This document shows, in pieces, positions 49,065-60,984 of a stretch of DNA of 64,000 nucleotides. Numbering within the stretch: position 1 is the stretch's first letter; each line of letters begins with the position of its first letter. The translations under genes were made by a program, and so were the position numbers. The stretch spans positions 8,870,501 through 8,934,500 of the forward strand of contig NC_084896.1 in NCBI RefSeq assembly GCF_958979055.1, written 5' to 3'. The notes under the pieces were generated by a model. The model was not told the origin of the DNA. It was given only the letters and a program-made list of their open reading frames with translations, and did no database searches. This stretch comes from Alnus glutinosa. Taxonomy: Eukaryota > Streptophyta > Magnoliopsida > Fagales > Betulaceae.

Positions 49065-49229
49065 GGAGACGGATTCTTTCCATTTCAAATTAAATGGAGA
49101 ACATCCGGTTAGTTATAAAACAATGGGCAAAATTGTCATTTTGATTTTTTGGACAATTTTACTCTTATTTTATAACTAACTGGATGCTCTAGATCTCCAT
49201 TTCAATTATAATGGAGAGAATCCTATTAC
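49065..49229. mobile_element. Hairpin MITE specific to copy B
   Basis: Left arm GGATTCTTTCCATTTCAAAT; right arm reversed GGATTCTCTCCATTATAATT. Both continue into AATGGAGA...CATCC(G/A)GTTAGTTATAAAA. No counterpart in copy A. Confidence 0.65.
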
Positions 49230-49737
49230 AAAACGACCACCCAATTGTTAATGTGCCCCAAAACTAATAATTGTGTCAATGTCTTCTTAAACTATCGAAC
49301 AATGTCAATGTGTCCCACAATGACAAAAATACCCTTCATAAAATTATTAAAATTATATAAAAACATAACAAAAAAAGTAATTATTATTTTAAAAAAAAGA
49401 AAGAAAGAAAGAAAGAAAATAAAAAATAAAACCAAGGTTTTTCATTTTTTTTATTTTTGATTTTATATAGTCTTCAGTTTGGGCCACTCCTTGGATATCC
49501 TTTTTTTTTTTATTATTATTATTTTTTTTTATCAATCTTAAAAAAAATAATCTTTTTTTTTCTTTCAATTTTGTTCTTTTTTTTTTTTTTTCGAATTTAT
49601 TATGATATATTTGTCTTATTCAAATTTTTTTAGGGTTATTTTTGTCTTTTTGTTGACTTTAGGAGAACATTGACATTTTTTTAGTAGTTTAGAGGAGACA
49701 TTAACACAATTGGTAATTTGGAGAGCACATTAACAAT

Positions 49738-49881
49738 GGAAAATGTTAGATTTACAACACCAATACAACAACTACACAACAACCCCTCACATGAAGGTGG
49801 GTCCCACACACTCAGGCCCACCCTCATGTGAGGGGTTGTTGTACAATTGTTGTGATGGTGTAGTACAAGAATCAAATCCAT
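49738..49881. mobile_element. Hairpin MITE with 9 bp duplication
   Basis: 144 bp; central inverted arms CAACAACCCCTCACATGAAG / CCTCATGTGAGGGGTTGTTG. Flanked by ATTAACAAT (49729-49737) and ATTAATAAT (49882-49890), a 9 bp MULE-type duplication with one mismatch. Copy A has the empty site (ATTGACAAT at about 19499). Confidence 0.75.
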
Positions 49882-50002
49882 ATTAATAATTGAGTGGTAG
49901 TTTGAGGGGTATGTGTAATTTTCTTTCTTTTTTTAATTGCAAAGATAAAGTTGGAATAGTAAACTCATTTTTAATAAAATTTCTTCCAATTTTGTTCTTC
50001 TA

Positions 50003-50183
50003 ATTTTATGTAATTCGTGTACAACTCTAATAACTTTTTTTTTAAAAAAAAAAAATCAACTATTGAATATGTAGAACTCACATGTAGGAAAACAGATCTA
50101 ATGGTTAGTTTAAAAAAAAAAAAAAAAAGTTGATGTAATTGTACAAGAGTAGTATAGAAGTTGTAAATGTATCATTTCTCTTA
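50003..50183. mobile_element. MITE specific to copy B
   Basis: Arms TGTAATTCGTGTACAACTCT and, reversed, TACAACTTCTATACTACTCTTGTAC are loosely complementary, with A/T runs inside. It sits where copy A continues directly from TTGCAATTAAAAAG. The exact ends are uncertain. Confidence 0.5.
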
Positions 50184-50317
50184 AAAAAAAGTATGTGCTT
50201 CTTATATATAAAAGGAAAGTGATATTTGTACACGCACACCTTGTACACACATCGTGCGCACACTCAGAATGAGTATGTAACTCATTTGGGATGGATCTCA
50301 CATGCATGGATCCCACG

Positions 50318-50410
50318 AATAATGTTTCTTACATACACTTTGTACACAAAGTGTCACGTAAGACTTTGTGTACAAAGTGTGTAAAATGTGTGCAATAAAC
50401 ATTACTCTGG
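50318..50410. mobile_element. Hairpin MITE, AGTAATGTTT family, copy B
   Basis: AATGTTTCTTACATACACTT...GTGTGCAATAAACATTACT. Counterpart of 20150-20245 within the duplication. Confidence 0.6.
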
Positions 50411-50680
50411 GTCTCACGTGAAAATGATTTGAGGGCATTCATGAGATATATGATAGAAGGATATTAACCGAGAAAAAAAAAATGAAAATTATTTACATGT
50501 CAGCTTTGTTGTACAAAGTGTGTACATTTATTTTGTAGACACTAATCAATAAGAAGATACATAGCATTTTTATAGACTAAATTTAAGAAAAATTCTGTCC
50601 TTTTCTCTACTGTTGAAATCTGTAACAACTAAATTTAAGATAATATAAACATAATTTAATTTTAGTTAGGAATATATATA

Positions 50681-51560
50681 CTAAGTTACTAATAATAGCA
50701 CATAAATCACAAAACAAACATATAATTTTACCTTCATTGTTGTGGAAGTCCGCTTGACTTGTGGTTGGTGTACTTGGGGATCAACACGTCTTGTATCAAG
50801 ACATGTGGTGCTTGAAGATATAATTGAGGAACCACCATACTCCATAAAAATAGTGACCAATTTATCATGAACATATCTATACTCTCGAGAATTATTAACT
50901 TCATAAAGTTTCGAATAACAGAAATTTATAAGTTGAAGCTTGTAACGAGGATCCAACCTACACTAAATTTTGACCAATATTTCTCAAATTTAGAGAGCAT
51001 TTGTGTTGTCATTAATCTCTTATGTTCATCTTCACTCTCAACTTCTTCCTTCAAAGTTACATAAATGTCAAAAATCACAGGAAAGTATAGGTTGGCTGTG
51101 GGATACTTGATACCAGAAAACTCACATGTAGCATGATAAAAGGAAGCCAAAAAATAATATATATTAGTCGCTTTTTCCCACTCAAATGTAGTAGGGCAAT
51201 GCTTATAGTTTGAATCAATCATCTCATAAATAACTAAAAGTACGCCGATAATGAATAGCAATCTCAAACATAAGATATGTAGAATTCTATCTGGTTGGCA
51301 CATCTTATCTTAACCCATTTTTACTATCCAATGACATTTGATTTATAGCTTGAAAAAAATTTTGTTTTCTCAATTATGATCTTCTAACATATTTCACACT
51401 ATTACGAATTTTTCATAGAGCACTATCAATCTCTTTCAAATCATCTTGAACTATCAAATTGAGAATGTGTGCACAACAACAAATGTAAAAGAACTCGCCT
51501 TCACAAAGAATGGTTTTCTTCATGTTTAATTGATTTTTCAATAAACCAACAGAAACATTA
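50681..51560 (-). pseudogene. hAT transposase body (broken)
   Basis: From upstream to downstream on the minus strand, in shifting frames: GEFFYICCCAHILNLIVQDD, KEIDSAL, RNSVKYVRRS, then DVPTRWN. These are followed by FEWEKATNIYYFLASFYHAT, SGIKYPTANLYFPVIFDI, FEKYWSKFSV and DPRYKLQLINFCYSKLY. This is the conserved RNase-H-like core and DUF4413 region of Ac-like plant hAT transposases (RICESLEEPER/DAYSLEEPER relatives). At least three stops and two frame changes occur. The domain continues upstream to about 52080 (AFDLWTSL-like TFDLWTSLTTDWYICV) in fragments. Confidence 0.8.
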
Positions 51561-52086
51561 TTGGAAGAAGTATTAATCCAATGTTGTTATAGTGAAACTT
51601 TGGTCTCAATCCCCCATTATTTTAGCATATTATACATTTTTTCACACAAAGATATACCATTATGTGGTGGGGGCATGAATGAAAAGTTTAACACCTTTTT
51701 ACTTAAGACAAAATTTTTGTCGATAAAATGTGCTGTGAGACACATATATACCAATCAGTAGTCAAAGAAGTCCACAAATCAAATGTTCAACAAATCCTCC
51801 CAGGACAACCATTCAACATAAATTTAATCTTTTATTTCTTCCTTATATGCAAAATTTTCAAATCAGTTTTAAGAGTATTCCCAGAGATAAGCGGTGCATC
51901 AGGATGCAAGTATTTTATCATCTCATTTTTGCCTTCATACTCAACATATCGGAAAGGCAAGTCAATGCTTAATGACCCAAAGCAACCAATAATTCTCTAA
52001 ATTTTTTGGGACAAAATTTAGAGTTACTTACAGACATAGATCCCTGACTTCTAGATATGAGCATCTGCCCAACATCACAAGTGTTT

Positions 52087-52365
52087 CTAGCTCGGACAAG
52101 TGTCTAGGTGACACTTCAAATTTCTAGTTCCAAACGTAATTGGAGCCAAGTATATAGTACCACACAACTTGCATTTTGCCTTTAACTTCTCACCCTCTGT
52201 GCCACGAATGGCATCAAAATGTTGCCAAACGACTGAAGTTCTCTTACGCTTGTGGCCTTTTTTATCTTTCCCCGCACAAATAGATTCATCTTCTATTGTA
52301 GTCAATCCAACCACATCATCATCAAAGTCTCTAACAATATCATCAACAAGTACTTCGTTACTCAT
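52087..52365 (-). pseudogene. BED zinc finger of hAT transposase
   Basis: 92 codons starting MSNEVLVDDIV, acidic at first, then a nuclear-localisation-like KKGHKRKRTS and a BED finger (VVWQHFDAI, CKLCGTIY, NLKCHLDTC). BED fingers bind the transposon ends. This piece is open and intact; the remaining transposase (to 50681) is interrupted by stops. Confidence 0.8.
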
Positions 52366-53565
52366 CTACACACCATAATTAGTAAATTAAGTCGTCAATC
52401 CAAATTAGATAGTACATAAAATCTAACTCACAAAAACAACTTAGAACTTAAAAGACTAATAATCTTACTTGATCTTGATCTCGATCCTGATTCATGATTG
52501 GACACAATCACACAAGTCACACAATAGACGAGCTGGTCAAAATATATGGTAAGCTTTGTTGGAATCCAAGTAATCTAAAATAGAAGATTTACTGGAATTA
52601 AAGAGAGACTAACTACATCATGTAATGTAAGCAACCATAATGTTGGGCTATAAGTAAGATGTAAATTTCTAACTTGATGAAAACTCTTTTACAACTTAAC
52701 CACATGATCCACACTCATCATGCATGTATGCCATTTATACTTTCTTTATACTTCTATTAACATTTTGAGAATATGCATATGAAAAGTCTGTAGAAGTTGG
52801 ATCCATGTCCTATTTTTTCCTTAGAAAATTAAAGCTCTAGTATTTCTTTCTTATTATTCTCCACTTACTCAACTATAATTAAGTTATTAACAAGCTGGCA
52901 AAAGTCAGAACTAAGTATTTGTATGAGCATTATCAAGTGTTCTTAAACAATAAAAATGAAACCGACATCAAAATAAATAAATAAAACCATGCAGAATCGG
53001 CCTCATATACAAACTAAATCCCCCAACAAAACCCAAATACAGCCTTCAACAGTAAATAGAAATCACCCAACAATTTCAACTTCAAACATTAATCCTACTA
53101 CAATCTCAACAACAACAAAACAAACCACACGGTTTGAACCGTAGTCACTGAACGGTGAAGGGTCTGACTAAAGCTAGGTGAGACTGTAAGGCGTCAAGGC
53201 TGACTGGCTGTGTGTGTGAGGCGTCGTGGGGCCTGGGCTCGTGGCTGCGTGAACGGCTGTCGGCAAGTGAACGTTTGACTGAGCGAAATAAAAAAGGTTG
53301 AAAACTGAGTTTGAAAGTTGAAAGTTTGAAACTAGGCAGAGGCAGGCAGTGCGTGGCTAGGGTTCCATGATCTTTCTTGAAGTTTATATATATATAACCA
53401 TGTTATAATCGTGTTAGCGGGGTTGACCCGCCAAACACGATTATAATCGGGTCATAATCAAGTTGACCCGATTATGACCCGAATCCGATAATGCCAAACC
53501 CAAACCCAGTATTTTCATGCCGAATTCACGGGTCGTATAAAAAATTGCTAAGCTTACCATCCTAC

Positions 53566-54309
53566 GACTGAAGGAGTCTTGCATAACATTGCTGGTAGAC
53601 CATGGCTCCAACCAAGGTGGTTCATAATTGGGCTAATAAGAAACAGTATTAAGCAGAGAAAGACATTCCTCCTCCGGATTGCATTAAAATACCAGCAACT
53701 TGCCTTGGCTTCATTAGGACTTTAAGTTTAGAATAACTTAAAAGATAATAAGTTATCTTTATTGATAACATTAGAGTTAAGATTATGATTATAATTTAAA
53801 TGTTAGAGATAATATGTTATTATTATTATCATTTTTGAAAATAATATGTTATCATTATTGATAGAATTAGAAGTAGTTTATTCTAATTAGTTTTTTACTT
53901 CTACTATGCATGTAAGTGTCTATTTAAAGAAACCATAAATTCATTAATAAAATTAAGCAAAAATTATTATTATTAAGCTATTGAGTTAATTTTAGAGGTG
54001 TTAGGGTTTCTCGAACTCCTTTTATTTATCTGTTACGTGCTTAAGAAATTAGGCCTATAACATAACATTTTCCAATTTTCATCTTAGAGGTAGACTCCAT
54101 TTCAATTGAAATTGAGGTTTAAACCTCAATTGAATCTTTGCAATCTTTTGTTTCAAAGAAAATCACCATAATACCTTCATCGATTTTCTTTTCGCTTTTC
54201 AAGATGACTCATCAGCCTCACCCATGTTTTGCTTCCACTCAACTCTCTGCATGCTATATAAATTTCTAACTTTTCTTTCTCCTTCCAAAACAACAAACAA
54301 CCATTAATT
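53566..54309. other. Intergenic, possible LTR fragment
   Basis: About 53740-54060 has repeated ATAATAAGTTATC / ATAATATGTTATT words, a TATTTAAAGAAACC and a CTTAAGAAATTAGGCC, reminiscent of a copia LTR. I could not pair it with another copy. Confidence 0.3.
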
Positions 54310-54829
54310 ACAACAGGCTGAGATCTTCTCATATGCAAGCCTTAACTCTCTCATGTACTTCTTCACCTCATATGTGTGCTTAGGCATCGGCACTTTCGGT
54401 GGAAGCAAGTCATTGACAAATCCAAACAACCATGTAAATAATGTTTTAGTCCATCTACTTATACACTTCAAATGATATAAACCTACAATTGCACGCTATA
54501 TTTCGTGTACCCTTCATATAATGGCTCATCAGCATCTTATAACAAATTATTGATTTTAGTGTACAACTTCATTTTACACACCCATTTGAGACATACCTTC
54601 ATATGCTCAATGATCATGCATGGGAAAACATCATGCAACATGGCATCCTATTAGAGCCTTCATGTTTTGGCTCCATATTAATAGGGGCAATAGTAGCCAG
54701 ACTAGAAGTAGTTACAATTTGTTCCCTATGAGCATACCAATATGTGTATCCCTCACAAATCCTTGCTGTCATCAAATGGTTGTACACGTTATTGTTCATT
54801 TGTTCCAAACATATATGTGAACTAATCAC
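54310..54829 (-). pseudogene. CACTA (TNP2-type) transposase fragment
   Basis: Minus strand. The first piece (54829-54614) reads NNNVYNHLMTARICEGYTYW, resembling the transposase-associated domain of En/Spm elements (VYxHLxxxGIxxGYTxW). The second piece (about 54540-54310) reads GLYHLKCISRWTKTLFTWLF, VNDLLPPKVPMPKHTYEVKK and LAYEKISAC, resembling the start of the TNP2 transposase family. No terminal CACTA repeats are visible and most of TNP2 is missing, so it is a relic. Confidence 0.65.
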
Positions 54830-55604
54830 ATGAAAAGCAATGAAAAATTCACAATGTCATGCTTCATGATAAACATACATAGAACCAATTTTTTCAAAAC
54901 ATGGAAACATTCATATGTATTCTTGAAGAAATCACATAACTTGGTCAGTGGAACTTCAAGAACGGTTTTGGGATGGTGTTTGGAGACTAGGGTTCGCTCT
55001 CAAGACCTCTAGGATATTCTCTTCAATTATGATTTCGTAACCAAAGAGTATGGGCTTCCATACACAATGCTATTTTAAAATACATGTGAATCTTAACTAT
55101 GGAAGGACTTGGAAACCAAGTCTTAATTGAACGCCCATTAACACGCCTATTACGAGTATTACTTCTTGTACAATTAGGTCAAACCTTAAAGATAATTATC
55201 AGTTTGAGGAGGGAGATAAATGAAAAAATAACACTAGCTTCAATGGACCTAGCTAGGATACTTGTTATGTCATGACTTATTCTAGGTTACCATTAATGAC
55301 AACTTATTTCACTAAACAGTTGTAATTGCAATCTAGTATTTATTTTGATTAATTAAGAGCCCCTTAACTTCTTATAAATACATTTGACCCCTTCATGAAA
55401 TATTCATAGTGAAATTAAAGTCAAAATAAATTTACTATTACTTTATTTCACTATCTCTTAATCATTGAGTCTTCGATTTAATCTCTTCATTATTGTCATA
55501 CTCTTGAAATCGTAATTCATTGATTGAATCTAATTTTAGAAACTCCTCACCAAAATACCCAAGCCCGAGATTTAGAATATTCAACTTTCATTAAATGCAG
55601 GGTT
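54830..55604. other. Intergenic, no gene recognised
   Basis: AT-rich. Short frames on both strands show no family similarity. Confidence 0.4.
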
Positions 55605-55798
55605 AATTGATATTTTAGTACTTGTAGTAAGGTGCATTATCAAATGACCACATCGATTTCAAAAAGTCTTATAGGTTGTACTAGTCTTGAGCCTAAATAC
55701 TGAGATGGTAATTCCATCCATAAATTTAACAGAAAAACATGTCAATACCTTTTAGAATGTGACACATGTCACATACGGCTTATTAAGATTATTTATTT

Positions 55799-55801
<3 letters not shown>

Positions 55802-55855
<54 letters not shown>
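55802..55855. repeat. (AT)n microsatellite with poly-A
   Basis: About 27 AT units followed at 55860 by a run of about 24 A. Confidence 0.9.
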
Positions 55856-55862
<7 letters not shown>

Positions 55863-56034
55863 AAAAAAAAAAAAAAAAAAAAGAGTGGCTATCATCCTTA
55901 TTTAGCCATTTGGGGGGTGGTTGGATTACATCTCAATGGCTATGGGCTGGTTCAATCACCCTTAGACTGGCCATAGGGCTGGTTGAAACCACCCCCACAG
56001 CAAATGGGCGTGGCTCGGCCACCCCTCAAAGGCC

Positions 56035-56039
56035 TTGAG
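56035..56039. repeat. Target-site duplication TTGAG (left)
   Basis: TTGAG before the TG of the second solo LTR; identical TTGAG at 60659-60663 after its CA. Confidence 0.9.
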
Positions 56040-59000
56040 TGTAAAGACCAAGAAAATAGATAGGACACTTAATAGTTAATAAATCATATTTATTGAATAG
56101 ATGTGATTAATGATTATATTTTAAGTGATAATATTTATACTATGGAAATAATAGTGTTAAGATAAATAATAATAATGATGGGTCCTAGTTGAATGAGTAA
56201 TTAATCATATTTGTAAGAATGTAGTTAGATTAGATTTAAAGGCTAAATACCAATTAACAAATGAATGAATTTAATTTGTTGTGAGGTGCTACCGTGATTT
56301 ATAGAAAGTATAGGCATTTAAAATAAAGAAAATCCCACCCACTGCCACGTGTCAACCTGTGTGTGGCCTTGTGGGATATCCTATCTTACTCTTATCTTTA
56401 GTAAAGCCAAAAAGACAAGAAAAATTGTGCAGAGCCTTCAGTTCACGCACAGCCCCCCATTCTTCTTCCTCTGTTCTTCTTTTCTCCTTTGTTCTTCCTT
56501 TTGCCCGAGTGAGAGAGAGTGATGCGAGAGAGTGAGGGACGAGATAGAGATGAGAGACTGAGAGAGATTCAGGGAGATTGAGGGAGAGATCGGGAGGATC
56601 CGAGAGAGAGAAACAGAGAAAGGGAGACGGAGATTGAGAAAGAGAGAAAGGGGAGTTTGAGAGAGTGAGTTCGAGAGAGAGAGTGATGCTGTCAGTGAGG
56701 GGTGCGAACCGGAGAAGAAGAAAAACCCAGGGACCGTGCAACCCAACTGAACCCGATTCACCCGAATCCCGACGGGTCTGGCAGACGCGAAACAGAGAGG
56801 GAGTGCCGAGGGAGATTCGGCCGTTCAGGGATCCTCCGACGGAGCTACGTGGCTGATCCTCCAGTATCAAATTTCGACGAGTTCTCCGACAGTCCCGGTA
56901 TGGATTTCCGGCGAAAACAGTGACGATTTTCTGTGGTTCTTGAGCTCTATTTTATTAGGTAATTTTCAAGCAAATTATTGGATTATCCTAAGTGTTTTGG
57001 ATTTTATATTTGGGTTGATTTAGGTTGAAATCTTATAGTTTAATTTTGTTTATGTTTTTGGATTGAATCCGAAAATGGGTATGGATTTTATGGGATTTGA
57101 TTTAGATGAGGAAAATTTAGGGTTTATGGTGATTCTTGGCAGTAATGGCCTAATGGTGTTTTTATCTTAGGGTTTTGTTTCTTGTAACTTTCATGGTTGA
57201 TTACGTTAGTTGATTCTGGATGGTGGATTTTGAACTAGAAATTTTGGAGATATGATTTTGAGTTTACTCATGTTGCTAACCGAATTAGAAATGGTTTTTA
57301 AACATGAGATTTCCTATCCTGGCCATGTGATGTTTTAGGTATTAATATTTGGTATGTGTAATAGTTATAAAGTTGATTTTGATGGGTATTTTGATGAAAA
57401 CCCCAAATCTGGTTTGTATTTGTAAATGGGATAGTTATGTTAGTTTATGACTATTTGTTAGGGATTAAGTTTGTTTATGTTTTAAGGTTGATGTTAGCTT
57501 AATTGGAGATGAACTTTGAGGATTATGTGGTTTCAAATTTGGTAATTTTTAGTTGGTGATTTGTTGAGCTTAGCCGTGTGATGTTTTGAGTTGGGATTCT
57601 TGATGATTTTGGGTAGAACCCGTGTGGTGTAGTGCTCAAAGGTTGCCTCTATATTGTGGAGTTGGTTGTGTATGGGTTTCGGTTGGAAGTGTTGTAAAAT
57701 GGGCGTCTTGTTTGGTTGGCCGATTGGCTTTTGATGTTGGATTGTATTGATGGACTGAATGTGGTGGAGTCTCGGAGAAGGTAGTTTTGGTTATGTGACG
57801 GAGTTTTAGATTATGCCCTAAAAGGAGTTGAGTTAGTTATTATTTTGTATGTAGTTAAACAAACAAGATAATTACTAAAGTAAATAAATGAGTAAAGACT
57901 ACATAGAGTAAATGAGCAAATAAAGTATGTGGGCATAACGAAAGAATAAACCCATGAATAGGTAAAGTGATTATATAAATAGATTATGGGATGTTAGTAT
58001 AATATAGTTAAAGACATTTAGATAACCTTTAAGATTAAATCACTAGAGTCCTAGGTTGGAAAGACTTAATGGATAAGTGTATCAATAATAAGGTAGGAGC
58101 GTTTATGTGGAATGGTGGTGGACAAATAGTAAATTGAGCCTAAGTGTAACTCTTAGTTTTGAGGTCTTGGTATATGCCTCAAGCTTTAGTAAGCGTAAAT
58201 ATTATAAAATGAGATTTGTAACCTAAGCTAATCTAAAGAGTTATTAAATTATAAGGGTAAACAAGACTAAGGTCCTAAACCTAATCTACTTGAATGGGTA
58301 GAAAGTAGTAAGGGTAAAGTATTAAATGTATGGTTTAAGATAAGAACGTCGTAGAAGTGTAAATAACCTAAATAACCTTACGACCACATGTATAAATAGT
58401 AATATTATACAAGTACATAAATAGATTTCAAAATCAACGAGTAATGTAATTATATGAATAATGTGTTTATCTATGTATAATGAAATACCTAAGTGTGTTA
58501 TGAGGCTACGTTTAGCTTAATAAGCGTTGTACGTGTATATGTATATACATAACATACATATGCATGTATGTGAGTTTAAGTATAAATGGTTAACTTAATA
58601 AATAAGCCAATAAATTAGTAAATGCATCTCCTAATTAATAAGCAAAATGTAATAAGAACCTATAACCAATGACTAATCTAATAATAGCTTAAGATATCTA
58701 GATAGCTTTCGAAGCGAGTGACGTGACGTGTGAGCATGCGGGTAGCTTTTGTGTCATAGAGTATAGAGTTCAATAGCATAGTCTAATGTTACCAATGTTT
58801 GCAGGATCATGTTCGGATTGGAGGCTTTAATTGGTTCTCCAATGTAGAGTCCAAGTGACTAGAGTTCAAGGGAGTGTTCGAGTTGAAGTCCAATGCAGCC
58901 AAGGTGGGTATTCCACTCACTGAGAAAATATATATTTTTATATGTATTGGATTGATAAAAATATATATTGTTTATGAAACCGAACCAACCATATGATGAA

Positions 59001-60658
59001 ATGTATATGCTTTGAGATGATTTGTTTAGTTTCGATTATGTTTAAACTATATCAATGATGTTAAAGAGATAGTGTATGAGTGAAAAGTATTGAATAGATT
59101 TAAAGTGTTAAGTTCTGCGGTTGAGATTTAAATTATGCAAATTGTTTGAGAACATGTCATGTTGAAACTGCGTAGATTTGATAAAGAAACTAAGTTTTGA
59201 ATGATTTCAAAGTGTTGGGTAAAATGCTGGATTTTTTTAGTTTTAAAAGGACGTGATTTAACAACTGCATGATTTGAGCATGATATAGTAGTGAAATATA
59301 TACTGATCAAGCACGGAACATTGAGCATGTAGTATAGAGCATACATCAACAGTAGTACAGCAGTAAAGGAACAGGATACACAGTAAAACAGCAGTTATCA
59401 GCATCGTGGGGGACCGAAGCCCCAGTAGACCCAGTCATGCATATCATGTATAGCATTGTTTAATGAGTGATGTTTTTATATTATGAGTAGATTTTACTAG
59501 ACGTGTTGGTATGCATAAGTGTCTTAAATGAAAAGCGCTTATGTATATTTCTATCGGATAGTCATGTGTTAATATCATACATTGAACTTGAAAGTACATG
59601 GATACATGATTGCCCGGGTGCGAGTAATGGCATGTCTATGAGTAGGAAGGTTGACTGTTCTTGTTCTCCAGGAAAGACGTGTTAGCATGATTGAGTTTAG
59701 CTCTAGTGCTCTCATGATCTACTAGCGTCAAGGCACAAAGCTGAAATACGATTAGAGATGGTGTTGCGAGTGTTTTGTTGACGGATATTGTCCTAGTACG
59801 GAAGAGTAAGATGCCATGTTCTTTGCTTAAGACTTATGTGTATACGTGATATCTGTGATGGAGTGATCGTGTGCACATATGTCCAAGCGACCGGTGAAAA
59901 GTATTATTATAAAGGAGTCTATATGTAGAATCTTCCAAGCGGTAGATTGGAACTTCTACATATGTTCACAGCTATATAGTATGTTTTAAATGTTTTCTAA
60001 ATAGTCGGTGTTTGCTGCATTAGCTGTTGGTAAATTGTGGCTAATATAGTGCTCGCACGACTAAAAATAAAATAAAGGTTGGTTCTTTGTGAAAACTCAG
60101 TTAGTCTTATACCACTGAGGTCTTAGTATGAGGTATACTAAGGCGGTGAACTCATTCTTTCACCTATGCGGATGTAGATACCACCACAACCGTGTAGATG
60201 ATGTTTCTTTGGCTGCAGGTACTTCGGTATAGTCGATGGGTCGGTAGCAGTATGCTTGGGATATTATGACTGAAGCTCGTCGCAACAGTTGTAATTGTCG
60301 GACCACGGGTTGTCCACTATTTCACAGGTTTGGTATGGCTTGTGACATTTGTGTCACTTATTCTTTGTTAAGCCATTATTGTTATGTAAATATTGTGTTA
60401 ATAAGACTCAAACAGATAGATGTTAAATGGCTCAATGCTGTAATTAATTTGTGATAGATGTATGAGTTGTAATTTCCGCTATTTAGATTTATGTTTTCCG
60501 CTGCATCGATAGATGTATGTTATACTTTGATTATCAGGTACATGTTATGGGGCATGTGCCATATGTTGGCTGAGCGACACATAGTCGTACCACTGTGAGG
60601 ACTCGTTTTACGTTTTGTATAAAAATAAAAAATAAAAAATAAAAAATTGGTCGTCACA
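56040..60658. mobile_element. 4.62 kb solo LTR (family L), insertion 2
   Basis: Begins TGTAAAGACCAAGAAAATAG, ends GGTCGTCACA, with exact TTGAG flanks. It is similar to 25181-29844 over the last 2 kb and at the start. The stretch around 56455-56700 is purine-rich on the plus strand where LTR 1 is pyrimidine-rich, so the promoter-proximal parts have diverged. Frames of 100-170 codons in this GA-rich part have no family similarity. Non-coding, single LTR, same reasoning as for insertion 1. Confidence 0.85.
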
Positions 60659-60984
60659 TTGAGGGTGATTGATACCACCCCTGACTAGACGGTGGGCCAC
60701 ATGGCAACTTATAATTGGTTTGAGGTGTATCCGTTGAAATTATGAACGAAAGTACCATATCGTATTTAGGCTCTGGATAAGATTCACTTGTAATATTTTT
60801 TTAAATCGAGGCGGCCATTTGATAATAAACCTTACCACAGGTATTCAAAGGCATTTAACCCTTAAATTTATCTAAAGAGAATATTTTACTTCTCTTTGAT
60901 TTCAATTAAAATGATTATGGATTCCATTTTGACGAGTACTATTTCTACAATGGTACATGTGACCACGTAACACATTGAAATTTT

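Larger units (their letters stand above)
50626..53565 (-). mobile_element. Decayed hAT DNA transposon
   Basis: Minus-strand element. The 5' terminal region lies at about 53400-53565: reversed it reads TAAGCTTAGCAATTTTTTATA, followed by repeated GGGTCATAATCGGGTCAA-type words. Then come a BED zinc finger exon and a hAT transposase reduced by many stops. The C-terminal hATC dimerisation region and the other terminus are missing at about 50626-50700, where copy B of the BBE duplication begins. Its termini and subterminal words are like those of the sHSP-carrying hAT at 30315-31530. Confidence 0.75.
55605..60862. mobile_element. Foldback/MULE-like element split by solo LTR
   Basis: Left arm GGGTTAATTGATATTTTAGT, then GTAGTAAGGTGCATTATCAAATGACC. 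The right arm, reversed, is GGGTTAAATGCCTTTGAATA followed by GTGGTAAGGTTTATTATCAAATGGCC. Flanks TTAAATGCA and TTAAATTTA agree at 7 of 9 bases. Without the LTR (56040-60658) it is about 640 bp. It contains an (AT)n of about 54 bp (55802-55855) and a poly-A. The GGCC-rich block 55915-56039 resumes as GAGGGTGATTG after the LTR. Confidence 0.65.

Noticed and set aside
56352..56923. 107-172 codon frames in a GA/CT-rich segment
   Set aside because: Low-complexity Ser/Leu/Arg/Glu products in the 5' part of the second solo LTR.
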